From Salibacterium qingdaonense (lineage in GTDB: Bacteria; Bacillota; Bacilli; Bacillales; Marinococcaceae), in assembly GCF_900114715.1 (NCBI RefSeq), contig NZ_FOTY01000002.1, forward strand, positions 62,001-126,000: 64,000 nucleotides of DNA, read 5' to 3'. A program made the position numbers and the translations under genes. Numbering within the stretch: position 1 is the stretch's first letter; every line of letters starts with the position of its first letter. Below the pieces are notes generated by a model. The model was not told the origin of the DNA. It searched no databases and worked only from the letters and a program-made list of their open reading frames with translations. Below are positions 34,034 to 42,965 of the stretch, one piece after another.

Positions 34034-35665
34034 GTGAAAACAGCGGAACTGCTTCTTGCATGCCTCGAAAACGAGGGAGTGGAATATATGTTTGGTGTAC
34101 CGGGGGAGGAGAATATTGATGTAATGGATGCGCTGATGGACTCCCGGATTGAGTTTATTGTGACCAGGCACGAAACCGGAGCTGCTTTTATGGCGGGAAC
34201 CTACGGGCGTTTAACCGGGAAGCCGGCAGCGTGTCTGGCGACGCTTGGTCCCGGAGCCACTAACTTAATGACCGGGGTCGCCAATGCGAATATGGATAAC
34301 AGTCCGCTGATTGCCATAACGGGGCAGGCGGGACTTGACAGGCATCATAAAATATCGCATCAGCATTATGATCTGGTCTCGATGTATAAGCCGGTGACCA
34401 AATGGAATACGCAGGTGAAATCACCCGATACCATTCCGGAGATTGTTCAAAAAGCGGTGGAACAGAGTACGGGGGAAAAGCCGGGAGCGGTTCATATTGA
34501 CCTTCCCGAAGATGTGGCCGGGATGGAAGCAGAGGGTTCTCCACTGCCCGTTCGATCGGCTGCAAAAATGAAAGCGTCAGAACAGAATATGAACGAAGCA
34601 CTCGAGATCATCCACCGTTCGGATCATCCCTTAATTCTTGCCGGCAACGGTGTGGCCAGAGCCGGTGCGGCAAAGGAACTTCTTGAACTCGTTGAAAAGC
34701 AGCATATCCCTGTCGTGCATACGTTTATGGGAAAAGGGGCTCTGCCGCGCGATCACGAAAGAAATCTGCTCACGGCCGGGTTGAGCGGAAATGATTATAT
34801 CACGTGTGGATTCAGAGAAGCCGATCTGATTATCACCGTCGGCTTTGATATGGCGGAATACCCGCCCAAAAACTGGAACCCTGACGGCCGGACACCAATT
34901 TTGCATGTAGACGGAAAGGAGGCAGAAGTAGATGCGTACTATCCGGCAGCCGTTCAGGTTACCGGTTGTATCCGGAGGAACCTGACAACTCTTGCTCAGT
35001 CTCTGTCTTCTCGAACAAGAGATATCGATTGGGTGAAAAATGTACGTACCCAGGCTCTTGAGGAGTTATCCTCGTTTCAGGAGAGTGAGGATTTCCCGGT
35101 TAAACCACAGAAAATCATTGCTGACCTGCGGAACGTTTTAGACGAAGGGGACATTGTTATTTCTGATGTGGGAGCACACAAAATGTGGATGGCCCGGATG
35201 TATCATACCTCCCGGCCCAATACATGTCTTATTTCGAATGGTCTTGCTTCGATGGGGGTTGCTGTACCGGGAGCTGTCGCGGCTAAAATGGTCCGCCCGG
35301 ACCGGACGGTTGTTGCGGTCTGTGGAGACGGCGGTTTTCAGATGACAGGAGCAGAACTGGAAACTGCTGTGCGCTTAAATCTGCTGGTCATCATTTTATT
35401 ATGGAGAGACAACGGCTACGGCTTAATTGAATGGCATCAAAAACGTCATTTTGAGCGTACTTCCCATATTTCTTTTGGCAATCCGGATTTTATCGAACTC
35501 GCCCGGGCTTACGGACTACAAGCATATGGTATCAATCATCCAAAAGATCTAAAGCCTGCTCTGAAGGAAGCTGTTTCCCTGCAGAAGCCGGTACTGATTG
35601 ATTGTCCGGTCGATTACGGTGAGAACATGAAACTGACTGAAAAACTTGGAGATATCCTTTGTTAG
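34034..35665 (+). CDS. Thiamine-diphosphate enzyme, acetolactate synthase large-subunit family
   Basis: A 543-residue ThDP enzyme. The N-terminal catalytic glutamate is in RHETGAAFMAG, the ThDP/Mg site is GDGGFQMTGAEL with the Asn of DNGYG about 30 residues later. I start at GTG 34034, nine bases after GGAAAGG, giving MKTAELLLACLENEGV. Acetolactate synthase condenses two pyruvates; the single-gene format without a small subunit looks like the catabolic type. But no alsD follows. Instead an aldehyde dehydrogenase gene starts 14 bp downstream, so another ThDP decarboxylation that releases an aldehyde is possible. Specific substrate not determined. Confidence 0.82.
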   Translation: MKTAELLLACLENEGVEYMFGVPGEENIDVMDALMDSRIEFIVTRHETGAAFMAGTYGRLTGKPAACLATLGPGATNLMTGVANANMDNSPLIAITGQAGLDRHHKISHQHYDLVSMYKPVTKWNTQVKSPDTIPEIVQKAVEQSTGEKPGAVHIDLPEDVAGMEAEGSPLPVRSAAKMKASEQNMNEALEIIHRSDHPLILAGNGVARAGAAKELLELVEKQHIPVVHTFMGKGALPRDHERNLLTAGLSGNDYITCGFREADLIITVGFDMAEYPPKNWNPDGRTPILHVDGKEAEVDAYYPAAVQVTGCIRRNLTTLAQSLSSRTRDIDWVKNVRTQALEELSSFQESEDFPVKPQKIIADLRNVLDEGDIVISDVGAHKMWMARMYHTSRPNTCLISNGLASMGVAVPGAVAAKMVRPDRTVVAVCGDGGFQMTGAELETAVRLNLLVIILLWRDNGYGLIEWHQKRHFERTSHISFGNPDFIELARAYGLQAYGINHPKDLKPALKEAVSLQKPVLIDCPVDYGENMKLTEKLGDILC

Positions 35666-35679
35666 GGAGGACATGGTAA

Positions 35680-37116
35680 ATGAGGATTGGATCAATCATT
35701 GACGGCATAGAGAGAATGAAATCCAACCAGCCGGCAATGTATGTAAAAAACCCATACAATGAGGAATATGTGGCCGAGCTGCTTCCTGCAGACGAGCAGG
35801 ATGTAAAAGAAGCGGTGCAGAACAGCAAAGATACGTTCCATACTGTCATGAAGCAGATGGCCGCTCATGAAAGGGCTGACATTCTCCGCCGCGCTGCTGA
35901 TCTTCTGGAGGAAAGGTCCGAATCATTTGCGGAAGTGATTATGCTTGAAGCCGGAAAACCGATCCGCCACAGCAGAGCAGAAATAGATCGATCCATTCAG
36001 GTACTCCGCTTCGCTTCGGAAAAGACGAAACACATGACCGGTGAAGTGCTTCCGATGGACGCAGCGGTCGGGGGATCCGGCCGCAAAGGATTTGTAAAGC
36101 GGGAGCCGATTGGTGTAGTCGGAGCCATTACGCCGTTTAATTTCCCGTTAAATCTGTCGCTGCATAAAATCGCCCCTGCTCTGGCTGCGGGAAATACTGT
36201 CGTTTATAAGCCGGCAGAAAAAACACCGGTGTCTGCGTATAAGCTGGTACAGCTGCTGCAGGAGGCGGGACTTCCTAAAGGGGTGCTGAACTTGATTATC
36301 GGTACGGGACAAGAGACGGGTGTTCCGCTGACCAGAGATGACCGGGTGCAGAAAATCACGTTCACCGGAAGCCTGCCGGTGGGGCGTTCAATCCAGCAAG
36401 AGGCGGGTTTCAAGAAAGTGACGCTGGAACTTGGATCCAACTCCCCTAATCTTATTTTTGAAGATGCCGATCTGGACCATGCGGTGGGGGCACTCGTTAA
36501 AGGAGCGTTTGCGTTTTCCGGACAGGTCTGTATTTCCGCCCAGCGAATTTACGTCCAACGTACAATATACGAAACGTTTCTGGATCGGTATGTACAACAG
36601 ACCGAGAGCTTAAACGTCGGGAATCCAGCAGAGGAAACGACCGATATCGGCCCGATGATAAACGAGAATGAAGCAAAGCGGGCCCATCAGTGGATTGAAG
36701 ATGCAGCAGCCAAAGGTGCGATTGTTCAGACTGGTGGAAGCTGGAACAAAACCATGCTGAAGCCGACGATTATGACAAACGTGACCTCCAATATGAAAGT
36801 CACAGCCGAAGAAGTATTTGCTCCGATTGTATCGGTCATTCCATTTGAAACGGAGGAGGAGGCCGTTTCACTGGCAAACGATTCTATTTACGGGCTGCAG
36901 GCCGGTGTATTTACAACAGATATTAACCGCGCGTTCCGCACAGCCGATCAACTGGAAACCGGCGGGGTGTGGATCAATGACATTTCAACCTACCGTCAGG
37001 ATAACCATCCATACGGAGGAGTCAAGCAGAGTGGTATCGGCAGAGAAGGAGTAAAGTACGCGCTCGAAGACATGACGGAGCTGAAATTTATTGGTATTCG
37101 TTTGGAAGAGGAGTAA
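35680..37116 (+). CDS. NAD(P)-dependent aldehyde dehydrogenase
   Basis: A 478-residue ALDH. Catalytic Cys284 in FSGQVCISAQR and general-base Glu250 in TLELGSNSPN; TPFNFPLNLSLHK and FTGSLPVGR are cofactor loops. The pattern resembles lactaldehyde, sulfoacetaldehyde and succinate-semialdehyde enzymes rather than betaine aldehyde dehydrogenase; substrate is not certain. ATG 35680 sits nine bases after GGAGG, 14 bp beyond the ThDP enzyme gene, so the two are an operon and may act in series on the same aldehyde. Confidence 0.9.
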   Translation: MRIGSIIDGIERMKSNQPAMYVKNPYNEEYVAELLPADEQDVKEAVQNSKDTFHTVMKQMAAHERADILRRAADLLEERSESFAEVIMLEAGKPIRHSRAEIDRSIQVLRFASEKTKHMTGEVLPMDAAVGGSGRKGFVKREPIGVVGAITPFNFPLNLSLHKIAPALAAGNTVVYKPAEKTPVSAYKLVQLLQEAGLPKGVLNLIIGTGQETGVPLTRDDRVQKITFTGSLPVGRSIQQEAGFKKVTLELGSNSPNLIFEDADLDHAVGALVKGAFAFSGQVCISAQRIYVQRTIYETFLDRYVQQTESLNVGNPAEETTDIGPMINENEAKRAHQWIEDAAAKGAIVQTGGSWNKTMLKPTIMTNVTSNMKVTAEEVFAPIVSVIPFETEEEAVSLANDSIYGLQAGVFTTDINRAFRTADQLETGGVWINDISTYRQDNHPYGGVKQSGIGREGVKYALEDMTELKFIGIRLEEE

Positions 37117-37147
37117 ATGAAAAGAAAAAGCGGAGATGGTATAACAC

Positions 37148-37189
37148 AAAAAGACGGAGCCGGGTACTTTTCGCCGGCTCCGTCTTTTT
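37148..37189. terminator. Bidirectional terminator between aldehyde dehydrogenase and glutamate dehydrogenase
   Basis: AAAAAGACGGAGCCGG pairs with CCGGCTCCGTCTTTTT. Confidence 0.9.
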
Positions 37190-37192
37190 GTG

Positions 37193-38494
37193 TCATGTGT
37201 CATATGGTTCTTCGATCCATCCGCGGGCATAGAAGGCTTTGGTAATATGGCCAATACCGGCAGTATAGGCGGCCTGACGCATCCGAACTTCTTTCTCCCT
37301 GCGTATGTCGAGAACCTTCTGAAATCCTTCTTTCATTTTTTCGGTCAGCTTTGCATTGACTTCTTCTTCTTTCCAGTAGTAATTCATTGCATTCTGGACC
37401 CATTCGAAATAGGAGACCGTCACCCCCCCGGCATTACACAAGATGTCCGGGATGACGAAAATGTCTTTTTCCTCCATTATTTTATCGCCCTCCGGTGTGG
37501 TTGGTCCGTTAGCAGCTTCTGCCACTATTTTTGCCTGGATGGCTGGAGCAGTATTTTTTGTAATTTGATTTTCCACGGCTGCCGGGATAAAAATGTCGAC
37601 AGGAAGTCCGAATAAGTCTTCGTTTGTTAAAGACTCGGCACCGGGATACGTGTGAACCTTATTCCCTTTTTTGACGAATTCCTGTATGTCTGGAATATCG
37701 AGCCCGTTTGCGTTATAGATGCCGCCGTGGGCGTTGGTGATACCGGTAATTTTTACCCCGAGCTGGTATAAAAATTCAGCCGCCATGCTGCCGACATTGC
37801 CAAATCCCTGCAGGGCTGCTGTGGCTCCATCAAGTTCCATGCCAAGGAAGGCAGCTGCTTCCTGAATAGTAATTGCCACCCCGCGTCCTGTGGCGGCCAG
37901 TCTTCCCGCCGAACCCCCGATAATAACGGGTTTGCCTGTCAGCATTCCTGGTATATTATGGCCGCGCAGTTTGTCGTATTCATCAATCATCCAGCCCATT
38001 ACTCTCGGGCTTGTATTTATGTCAGGTGCCGGTATATCTTTTTGAGGACCGATAAGGGGGGTGATTTTTTCGATATAGGTACGGCTTAATGTTTCCAGTT
38101 CACGTTCGGAAAGTTTATCCGGATCGACGATGATGCCGCCTTTCCCCCCTCCAAACGGCAGGTTGAGAATAGCCGACTTTAAAGACATCCAGATAGACAG
38201 CGCTTTGACCTCGTCCGCGTTTACATCAGGATGAAATCGGATGCCTCCTTTGGTCGGTCCGAGAATATCCAGATGCTGGGAGCGGTATCCGGTGAAATTC
38301 TCGATTCGCCCGCTATCCATACGGACAGGAATGGAAACTTCAAGCATCCTCATCGGCTGTTTCAGTAAATGGTACACATTTTCGTTCAGCCCCAGAGCAG
38401 TAGTGGCATCTTCCAATAGTCCCTGAACAATGTCATATGGATTTTTCAGATGGGTGGTAATATCAGCCTCTGCTTTGTCAGTTCTTGATTGCAA
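37193..38494 (-). CDS. NAD-type glutamate dehydrogenase (RocG/GudB-like)
   Basis: A 433-residue hexameric-type glutamate dehydrogenase converting glutamate to 2-oxoglutarate and ammonia. Motifs: GPTKGGIRFHPDV, the catalytic lysine segment NLPFGGGKGGI, PAPDINTSPRVMGWM and dinucleotide loop QGFGNVGSMA. Start is a TTG at 38494, with AAGGAGG eleven bases upstream. The final residues (YARGWIEEPYDT) are standard. Monocistronic. In B. subtilis such enzymes serve catabolism and also restrain GltC; not testable here. Confidence 0.93.
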   Translation of the reverse strand: MQSRTDKAEADITTHLKNPYDIVQGLLEDATTALGLNENVYHLLKQPMRMLEVSIPVRMDSGRIENFTGYRSQHLDILGPTKGGIRFHPDVNADEVKALSIWMSLKSAILNLPFGGGKGGIIVDPDKLSERELETLSRTYIEKITPLIGPQKDIPAPDINTSPRVMGWMIDEYDKLRGHNIPGMLTGKPVIIGGSAGRLAATGRGVAITIQEAAAFLGMELDGATAALQGFGNVGSMAAEFLYQLGVKITGITNAHGGIYNANGLDIPDIQEFVKKGNKVHTYPGAESLTNEDLFGLPVDIFIPAAVENQITKNTAPAIQAKIVAEAANGPTTPEGDKIMEEKDIFVIPDILCNAGGVTVSYFEWVQNAMNYYWKEEEVNAKLTEKMKEGFQKVLDIRREKEVRMRQAAYTAGIGHITKAFYARGWIEEPYDT

Positions 38495-38627
38495 TGAAAA
38501 ACCATCCTCCTTCTTCTGAAATACAGTCTTTTCCTTAGTAATGCAGAAGACTCTTTCCCTTCTCTATAAGAAAAGTCTGAAAAGATGAAGAAAACCCATC
38601 TTTTCAGAGTAGTTCCTGTTATTGGTT

Positions 38628-39518
38628 CTACAGCCCCGTATTATTTTCTCCAGGCGAGTTCTTTTCATTCACATGTTGGTCTGTAGAAAGAGGGGTATCA
38701 TGAATATAAGGGGGAGCAGGATGCAGGAAAGGAACCTGTCCCATAGGCTGCGGGTTCCCATCGTATTCAAATGTACCTTGCTGATCCATGCTTGTCCCGC
38801 CGGCCCAGCGTCCGGTTTGGCTTTCGGTTCCTTCGGAAAAATTCATGAATGAATAGGCCACTTCCTGTTTTTCCTTTTCTTTTGGAAAAGTGGAAGGGAC
38901 AACAACGGACTGCTGCTGCTCCAAGTCTTCTATGGCAGCCATCCATTGATTTTGGTGCATCGTATCTCTGGCGATCAAAAAAGACAGCATGTCTCTCACA
39001 CCTTGGTCGGTGGTGGATTCATACAAACGAACGACCTGCAGTCTGCCTTGGGATTCGGCGTTTAAATTAGCACGGAAATCAGCCAGCAGGTTACCGCTTG
39101 CAATTGTGTATTTTGAATTCCACGGATAGCCTGCACTGTCAGCCGGTTGGGCTCCCAACCCCGAAACAATGATATGCTGGGGATTCATGCCACCCATGAC
39201 TGCTTTCAAAACAGGGTCTTCGGCCGCAGTTTCCTGGGTTTCTACCGGTGCAGAATCCAGCAGCTGGGCAATCATGGTCGTCAGCATTTCGACATGGGCC
39301 ATTTCTTCGGTTCCTATATCAAGCAGCATGTCCCGGTATTTTTCATTTCCCCGGCAGTTCCAGCCCTGGAATAGGTACTGCATAGCTACGGTTATTTCTC
39401 CGAACTGCCCTCCGAGTACTTCCTGGAGCTTTTTGGCGTAAACGGGATCCGGTTTATCGGGTTTTGCATGATACTGAAGTTCTTTTTTGTGATAAAAAAT
39501 GATAAACGCTCCTTTCAA
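38628..39518 (-). CDS. Manganese catalase (YdbD/CotJC-type)
   Basis: A dimanganese catalase that removes hydrogen peroxide. Ligand-bearing helices are visible: FGEITVAMQYLFQGW (Glu), GTEEMAHVEMLTT (Glu, His), LNAESQGRLQVVRLYE (Glu) and ARDTMHQNQW (His). The tail after about residue 225 is Pro/Gln-rich. The listed start is TTG 39518, overlapping the upstream stop codon (TTGA). But AAAGGAG lies inside the first codons, eight bases before ATT 39500, which would give M-F-Y-H-K-K-E-L-Q-Y, the usual N-terminus of the family (290 residues). Last gene of an operon with the DUF2512 gene. Confidence 0.92.
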   Translation of the reverse strand: MKGAFIIFYHKKELQYHAKPDKPDPVYAKKLQEVLGGQFGEITVAMQYLFQGWNCRGNEKYRDMLLDIGTEEMAHVEMLTTMIAQLLDSAPVETQETAAEDPVLKAVMGGMNPQHIIVSGLGAQPADSAGYPWNSKYTIASGNLLADFRANLNAESQGRLQVVRLYESTTDQGVRDMLSFLIARDTMHQNQWMAAIEDLEQQQSVVVPSTFPKEKEKQEVAYSFMNFSEGTESQTGRWAGGTSMDQQGTFEYDGNPQPMGQVPFLHPAPPYIHDTPLSTDQHVNEKNSPGENNTGL

Positions 39519-39880
39519 GAATACACTTTTGGATTTTTAGAAATAACAGCATTGATAACATATTTATGAAAAAGCCATTCTCCTGCTCCGATAAGAATCC
39601 CGGAAGTGAGCGCTGCAATGAAAGGAACAGGGCCTTTTAGAATAAACGGTCCGGCGAACCAAATCACTAATGTGCACAATCCGATATCAGCTATGCTGGA
39701 GACGGTATTATTTGTCGCTTTTAATATAAATAAATCCCCGATGATGTAGGCAGTACCTGTCACAATGAGGGCCAGTCCGGCTGTATTCCAGAACGGATAT
39801 CCCCCCGATGGTAACAGGACAGCAAGGAGAATCAGGAATGTAAGAACGGCTTTAATGCCGAGTGCTATGACATGGTTCAC
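39515..39880 (-). CDS. DUF2512-type four-span membrane protein
   Basis: A 121-residue integral membrane protein with four hydrophobic segments and short loops (starts MNHVIALGIKAVLTFLILL, ends FHKYVINAVISKNPKVYS). This matches the DUF2512 (YndM-like) family, of unknown function. I start at GTG 39880, seven bases after GGGGGAAGG. Its stop overlaps the first possible start of the manganese catalase gene by four bases, so the two are translationally linked. Confidence 0.72.
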   Translation of the reverse strand: MNHVIALGIKAVLTFLILLAVLLPSGGYPFWNTAGLALIVTGTAYIIGDLFILKATNNTVSSIADIGLCTLVIWFAGPFILKGPVPFIAALTSGILIGAGEWLFHKYVINAVISKNPKVYS

Positions 39881-40011
39881 GAGCCTTCCCCCTTTCATCA
39901 AGCTTAGGATTGTGCAGAAGGATCCGGTTTATGCAGCGGGAAGTATTGGAAGGACGGCGTTATCTTTCAAATGCTGGAGAAATGCCGGAGAGGGATGTTT
40001 CGCAGTATTCT

Positions 40012-40935
40012 TTATTTGTAATGTCCGCCGATTTTCTGCGCCCGCAGTAAAGCCTGCCCGGCCGCTGTAAGGGAGGAAGCGTGGAGGACGGCGGCACTGC
40101 CGAAGCGTTGTTTTAGATGATCAATGGTGTGGTTCAGGTTTTCTTTGTCCTGAAGCGGAGAAAACAAAGAAAGCTGGCGGAACGTATCGGGAATCAGCTG
40201 ATCCAGTGTAATACCGACGCTGCGGAGGGGAAATCCAGTCCAATGCTCATGGAATAAGCGGCAGACCGCCTCATAAATGACCGTTCCATCGTTCGTATAA
40301 TCCAACAGTTTCTCCTGACGGTGAAAGCCGGCTGGGAAATCAAAATCATGGCCGCCGGCTCCAGCTGACACCGTGCACCCTATGTATCCGCCTGCCCGCA
40401 CCCGGCGTGCTGTTTCTTCGCTCAGTTCACGCAGGACGACACGAATGTCATCCCAGCTGTAATAATCGCGCGTCAGCGTCATATGGTGGCCGATTCCTTT
40501 ACGGTGGACATGGGTGTCGGTGGCAACCGGTGAAGAATCCCGTCCGTACGCCGTATGCCAGATAAGTTCGCCGTTGATGCCCCAGCGTTTTTTCAGCTGC
40601 TCCAGCGGAAAGGCAGCCAGCTGCCCGATCGTGCGGATGCCCATGCTGCGAAGGTGTGCTTCCATTTTCCTGCCGACGCCAAATAAATCACCGACAGAAC
40701 GGGGCCACAGCTGTTGCTGCAGGTTGGCAGCAGAGAGAGTAAATATTTCATCAGGTGTCTTTTTGGCAAAGTGGTCACAGGCCATTTTGGCGAGCACCTT
40801 GGTCGGTCCAATGCCGACCCGGGCGTTCACACCGAGCATTCGTTTCACCCGTCGTTTCAACAGATGAGCAGCTTCTTCCGGGCTTTCATCCGGATGGAGC
40901 ACGTGGGTCATTTCCACGAAAATTTCATCAATTCT
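40012..40935 (-). pseudogene. Y-family DNA polymerase (UvrX/YqjW-like), 5' part missing
   Basis: Only the C-terminal about 60% of the gene remains. The frame reads IDEIFVEMTHVLHP at its head, that is, the second half of the catalytic SIDE motif, followed by VNARVGIGPTKVLAKMACDHFAKK, the helix-hairpin-helix thumb (GIRTIGQLAAFPLEQL) and the little-finger domain ending IGGHYK. Upstream of the IDE codons homology stops abruptly, base composition drops, and after six unrelated codons there is a stop (40951-40953). A full-length relative is at 61340-62575. Without the N-terminal palm aspartate and fingers it cannot be an active polymerase. A GTG at 40917 could still start a 301-residue fragment. 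Confidence 0.9.
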
Positions 40936-41011
40936 GTTGTCAATAGCTTGTTAATTATTTGTCTACGATTTTTAAAGAGGCATGTATTTTTATTACTAAA
41001 AGTTAAGTAAT

Positions 41012-42157
41012 TTATACAATTCCAGTCATAATTCCTAAATAAAATGATAAAACCATTAGTAAAGAAGAAAGAAAAGAAGGAAATAACGCAGACTTTCTGG
41101 CAGCTGCAATTATGGTTAAGACCATAAATAATAACCCTAGAAGGAATAACATGATACTTTCAACACCAAGTGATAATGAAACATTCAAAACATTAATATC
41201 GTTGGAGTTCTGTATCGTATTTATTATTTCTCCGTCATATAGGACATTAAAAAGGGGAGAAGCTCCTTGGTCTTTTATTAAACTGTAAACTTGGTGCGGC
41301 GGCCATGATTGACCCATAAAAGCAGTTAGTCCAAATACAATTAGACCAAAAACACTTTCCATTTTTGCCCATATTAAGGGGTTGAAAGTAGGGTGATTAT
41401 GTTTTTTTCTAAATAGAACACCGTTAATGGTTGCAAATGCTACTAATGAAATAATAAAGATGTGCTTCAAAATCAATGCTTGCCCGTAATTGACTAAGAG
41501 TGCGTTTTGATATTCTTGAAAAATCGTTGCGTTTGGATCGTCATAGGAGTTGATGTCAATCTGCATGGTAAAATAGCCTGCAATGAAAGTGATGAAAAGG
41601 CATACTATGGCAACGGGAGTATACCACTGCAAAAAATGGGGCCAGTTGTTTTTATTTTTGGAAAACCAACTTACAACAAAGAGGATTCCTATCCAAATGG
41701 AAACAGCCAGAAAGTGAAGAGTATGGACAACAAATCCTTGTCCTTCTGTAATCGTTGCTGCGTGACTTGACCTGGTATAGGCAAGAAGGATGAATAATGT
41801 AAGAATTAGTCCTGTGATGGTTAAATTTTTGTTGTTTTTATCACCCATAACTGACAATATAATAATTAAAATAACGGACAGGATCGTAAGGAGCAACCAA
41901 GCTTTTCCTATTTCGAATGTGAAGAGAACGTTTGTTAAAATAAATTGAATATCCATATCTCCTGCAAGTGTTTTAGCAGTTTGAAATACTGGAAAGAAGG
42001 CTGCTAAAGGTATTAAACTTGCTGCTAAGATAAGAAATTTTTTTGGTATGTATATTGGAGGTTTTCTATTTTCAGGAATCAATGAAATAATCAAAGATCC
42101 TATAAGAATAGAAAAACTAATGTATAATAAAAATTCTGTTATAGAAACGACAAGCAT
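41012..42157 (-). CDS. CopD-family copper resistance membrane protein
   Basis: A 381-residue polytopic membrane protein (about nine to ten spans) with the CopD-type core: VVHTLHFLAVSIWIGILF with paired His residues, and further conserved His/Met in SHAATI and later helices. In Bacillus, CopC and CopD domains are often fused as YcnJ, a copper importer; here they are separate adjacent genes (18 bp apart, CopC first). AAGGAG lies seven bases before ATG 42157. A role in copper supply to the heme-copper oxidase on the same island is an inference from context. Confidence 0.85.
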   Translation of the reverse strand: MLVVSITEFLLYISFSILIGSLIISLIPENRKPPIYIPKKFLILAASLIPLAAFFPVFQTAKTLAGDMDIQFILTNVLFTFEIGKAWLLLTILSVILIIILSVMGDKNNKNLTITGLILTLFILLAYTRSSHAATITEGQGFVVHTLHFLAVSIWIGILFVVSWFSKNKNNWPHFLQWYTPVAIVCLFITFIAGYFTMQIDINSYDDPNATIFQEYQNALLVNYGQALILKHIFIISLVAFATINGVLFRKKHNHPTFNPLIWAKMESVFGLIVFGLTAFMGQSWPPHQVYSLIKDQGASPLFNVLYDGEIINTIQNSNDINVLNVSLSLGVESIMLFLLGLLFMVLTIIAAARKSALFPSFLSSLLMVLSFYLGIMTGIV

Positions 42158-42175
42158 CCCTTTACTCCTTTCCTT

Positions 42176-42790
42176 TTATGTTTTCCTATTATTGAATAAG
42201 ATCCAAACAAGTAAAAGTAACCCTGCAACAAACAGCACCACAATAAATCCAGTTGCCCCGATATTTATCTGATCCCTATCATTGCTGGTTTGTTCCCTAG
42301 CATTTTGTGGTTCTGGGTTTTCGTTTTTGTTATTTTGTGTCGTTGTTTCACTATCAACATTAGAATTATTGTCCTTTTTTTCACTATTTTGATCCTCTTC
42401 CTGTTGAACATCTTGAGCTTCATTCATTGAAATAGTGAAAGAATACTGGTTTTCAATTGGATGCCCGTCCGCACCAATAATGTTCCAATGGACTTTATAC
42501 AAACCACTTTCAAGAGATTCTTCAAAAGAAGCTTCTAATACATTATCTGTTATCTCCACAGAGGTTGGTTCTATCTCTTCTCCATCATCCTTTTCGAGAA
42601 GGAGTGTACTGCCTTTTTCAACTTTAGTACTAAAAGTTAATTTTACATTGTCTATAGCATCCTCTAGTTGTTCTCCATCTTCAGGTGTAGCAGTTTCCAG
42701 TACTGAATGAGCTTCAACTCCATCTATTGGGAATAAGAACCCAAAAAATAACGCTGATAGTAACCAAAAGTAAAATCTGTTTTTTAACAT
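42176..42790 (-). CDS. CopC-domain copper-binding protein, membrane-anchored
   Basis: A 204-residue exported protein: signal peptide (residues 1-26, ending VEAH), then a CopC beta-sandwich (about 27-125) and, after an Asn/Gln/Glu-rich linker, a C-terminal membrane anchor (GATGFIVVLFVAGLLLLVW) with a basic tail. If cleaved before HSVLETATP, the mature N-terminus is His, as in the copper(II) histidine-brace of CopC; the matching ADGHPIENQYSFTI strand supplies the second His. I start at ATG 42790, six bases after GGAGG. Transcribed with copD. Confidence 0.85.
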   Translation of the reverse strand: MLKNRFYFWLLSALFFGFLFPIDGVEAHSVLETATPEDGEQLEDAIDNVKLTFSTKVEKGSTLLLEKDDGEEIEPTSVEITDNVLEASFEESLESGLYKVHWNIIGADGHPIENQYSFTISMNEAQDVQQEEDQNSEKKDNNSNVDSETTTQNNKNENPEPQNAREQTSNDRDQINIGATGFIVVLFVAGLLLLVWILFNNRKT

Positions 42791-42965
42791 GAAAGACCTC
42801 CATTCCCTTACTTCTCTATTCATTGTCATTACAATGAAACATAGACGTAATTTTTCATAGATTAATTTTATGTTTATACTGTACATGTTAAATATTTTTA
42901 TATTTTAAGTGAAGGACATTATCAAAAATTAAAAATAAGTTCAAAATTGAATGGGAGAGTTAGTA

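Noticed and set aside
42176-42886. Longer N-terminus for the CopC protein (start at 42886)
   Set aside because: It would put about 30 polar residues before the signal peptide; GGAGG six bases before ATG 42790 decides the start.
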